NCBI GenBank assembly: GCA_003487005.1 | Contig: DNFG01000358.1 | Coordinates: 1-5,490 of the forward strand | Origin: Bryobacterales bacterium | Lineage (GTDB): Bacteria; Acidobacteriota; Terriglobia; Bryobacterales; Bryobacteraceae | Length of the DNA stretch: 5,490 nucleotides | Reading direction: 5' to 3' | Shown: one piece after another, positions 4,720 through 5,490 of the stretch | How the letters are laid out: each line of letters opens with the position of its first letter | Numbering within the stretch: position 1 is the first letter of the stretch | Notes under the pieces: model-generated | Database searches by the model: none | Seen by the model: only the letters and a program-made list of their open reading frames with translations | What the model was told of the DNA's origin: nothing | Made by a program: the position numbers and the translations under genes

Positions 4720-5490
4720 ATGATCTGGTCCCGCCGTTCTTTCCTGGCTGCCGCTCCGGCGGCGCTGCTGGCGCAGCGCAAGGGGGCGCCCGCGCCCGCC
4801 CGCCCGAATATCGCCCTGATTCTGGCCGAGGACGTCCCGGCTTGGGCGCTAAGCTGCTATGGAAACAAAGAGATCCGGACGCCCAACCTCGATCTGCTGG
4901 CCCGTGCCGGGACCCGGTTCACCAACAATCTCGCGACGGTGCCCGTGGCGGCTCAGAACCGCCAGGTGCTGCTGACGGGCTCGCTGAAGGGCGGCCAGGG
5001 GTTGGCCGAACGGCTGAGCGGGGCGGGCTACCGCGCCGGGACGTTCTCGGAAGTCAATGAAGCGAATGGGTTTATCGACCAGCAGGCGGCCGGCGCGCCG
5101 TTCTTTCTGACCGTCTCTCTCGCCGGGGCGAACGGCCCGGCGGGCGAATTCGCCGCCCAGTACGCCGCCGTCAAGTTCGAGCAGCAGGGCTTGATGCAGG
5201 GGGCGCCGAACGCGGCCCATCTGAAGGAGAAGTTTGACGACCTCCAGGGCAGTTTCCGCGCCGCCGCCGCCGCGATTTCACGGCTCGACGCCGAGGTGGC
5301 CGCTGTCCGCAAGAAGTTGATGCAGAAGGGCTTCTTCGACAATACCCTCTTCATCTTCGCCTCCACGAACGGCATGCTGCTGGGCCGCCACGGCCTCTGG
5401 AGCGACGGTCGCGCGACCGAATCCGGATGCCTGTTCGAAGAGGTCGTGCAGGCCCCGATGATCTGGAGTTGGCCCGGGCGGGTGCCGGTG
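4720..5490 (+). CDS. Tat-exported sulfatase-fold protein with a degenerate active site (3' end outside window)
   Basis: First 257 residues of an alkaline-phosphatase-superfamily, sulfatase-like protein; the gene runs off the window. Residues 4-10, SRRSFLA, followed by an Ala/Leu-rich stretch to about 18 form a twin-arginine export signal. Family scaffold motifs follow: RPNIALILAED (28-38), CYGNKEIRTPNLDLLARAGTRF (46-67), a TG turn at 86-87, PFFLTVSL (127-134), NTLFIFASTNGMLLGRHGLW (208-227) and EEVVQAPMIWSWPGR (240-254). Active residues are replaced. CxPSR reads AAQNR at 77-81, so the formylglycine cysteine is Ala77. The first metal Asp is Glu37. The later Asp-His/Asn pair is Thr216-Asn217. 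The KWHLG and APH elements are also gone. Fold assignment is secure; I infer a non-catalytic, perhaps glycan-binding, exported protein. Start fixed by the AAGGAG site. Confidence 0.85.
   Translation, partial: MIWSRRSFLAAAPAALLAQRKGAPAPARPNIALILAEDVPAWALSCYGNKEIRTPNLDLLARAGTRFTNNLATVPVAAQNRQVLLTGSLKGGQGLAERLSGAGYRAGTFSEVNEANGFIDQQAAGAPFFLTVSLAGANGPAGEFAAQYAAVKFEQQGLMQGAPNAAHLKEKFDDLQGSFRAAAAAISRLDAEVAAVRKKLMQKGFFDNTLFIFASTNGMLLGRHGLWSDGRATESGCLFEEVVQAPMIWSWPGRVPV

Overview
The window looks like chromosomal DNA of a G+C-rich Gram-negative soil-type bacterium. An Acidobacteriota (Solibacter/Bryobacter-like) origin is my best guess. It rests on the C-ending codon usage, a Tat-exported sulfatase-family protein, a Wzm-type exporter, NuoA and a class D beta-lactamase. 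This is inference from style, with no database match.

Layout. Bases 1-267 hold no gene but two near-identical ~106-base direct repeats, each with a double hairpin. A complete class D beta-lactamase gene follows (268-1038, +). Next comes a compositionally different island (1053-2220) bounded by 13-base inverted repeats. It carries a Fic toxin/antitoxin module on the minus strand: a 68-residue VbhA-like antitoxin (1803-2009) coupled by a GTGA overlap to a Fic gene (1165-1806) that has an in-frame TAA at codon 33. Beyond the island lie alaX (2257-3423, -), a trans-editing enzyme for mischarged tRNA-Ala, and nuoA (3434-3808, -), a complex I membrane subunit. Diverging from nuoA are a Wzm-like polysaccharide ABC-2 permease (3868-4701, +) and the first 257 codons of a Tat-exported sulfatase-fold protein (4720 to the window end).

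Main observation. The island can be removed in silico. Joining 1052 to 2230 restores a 33-base sequence that matches, at 31 of 33 positions, the 33 bases just before it (1004-1036). The 9 bases cgccgccaa occur on both sides of the island, as expected for a target-site duplication. So the beta-lactamase and alaX were probably tight convergent neighbours. A ~1.17-kb element with no transposase, carrying a toxin/antitoxin pair, then inserted into a short tandem repeat between their ends.

Second observation. The sulfatase-fold protein at the right edge keeps the family scaffold but lacks the formylglycine cysteine (Ala at that place), the later metal-binding Asp-His/Asn pair and other active-site residues. 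It looks like an exported pseudoenzyme, in an apparent operon with a polysaccharide exporter permease that has no ATPase gene beside it here.
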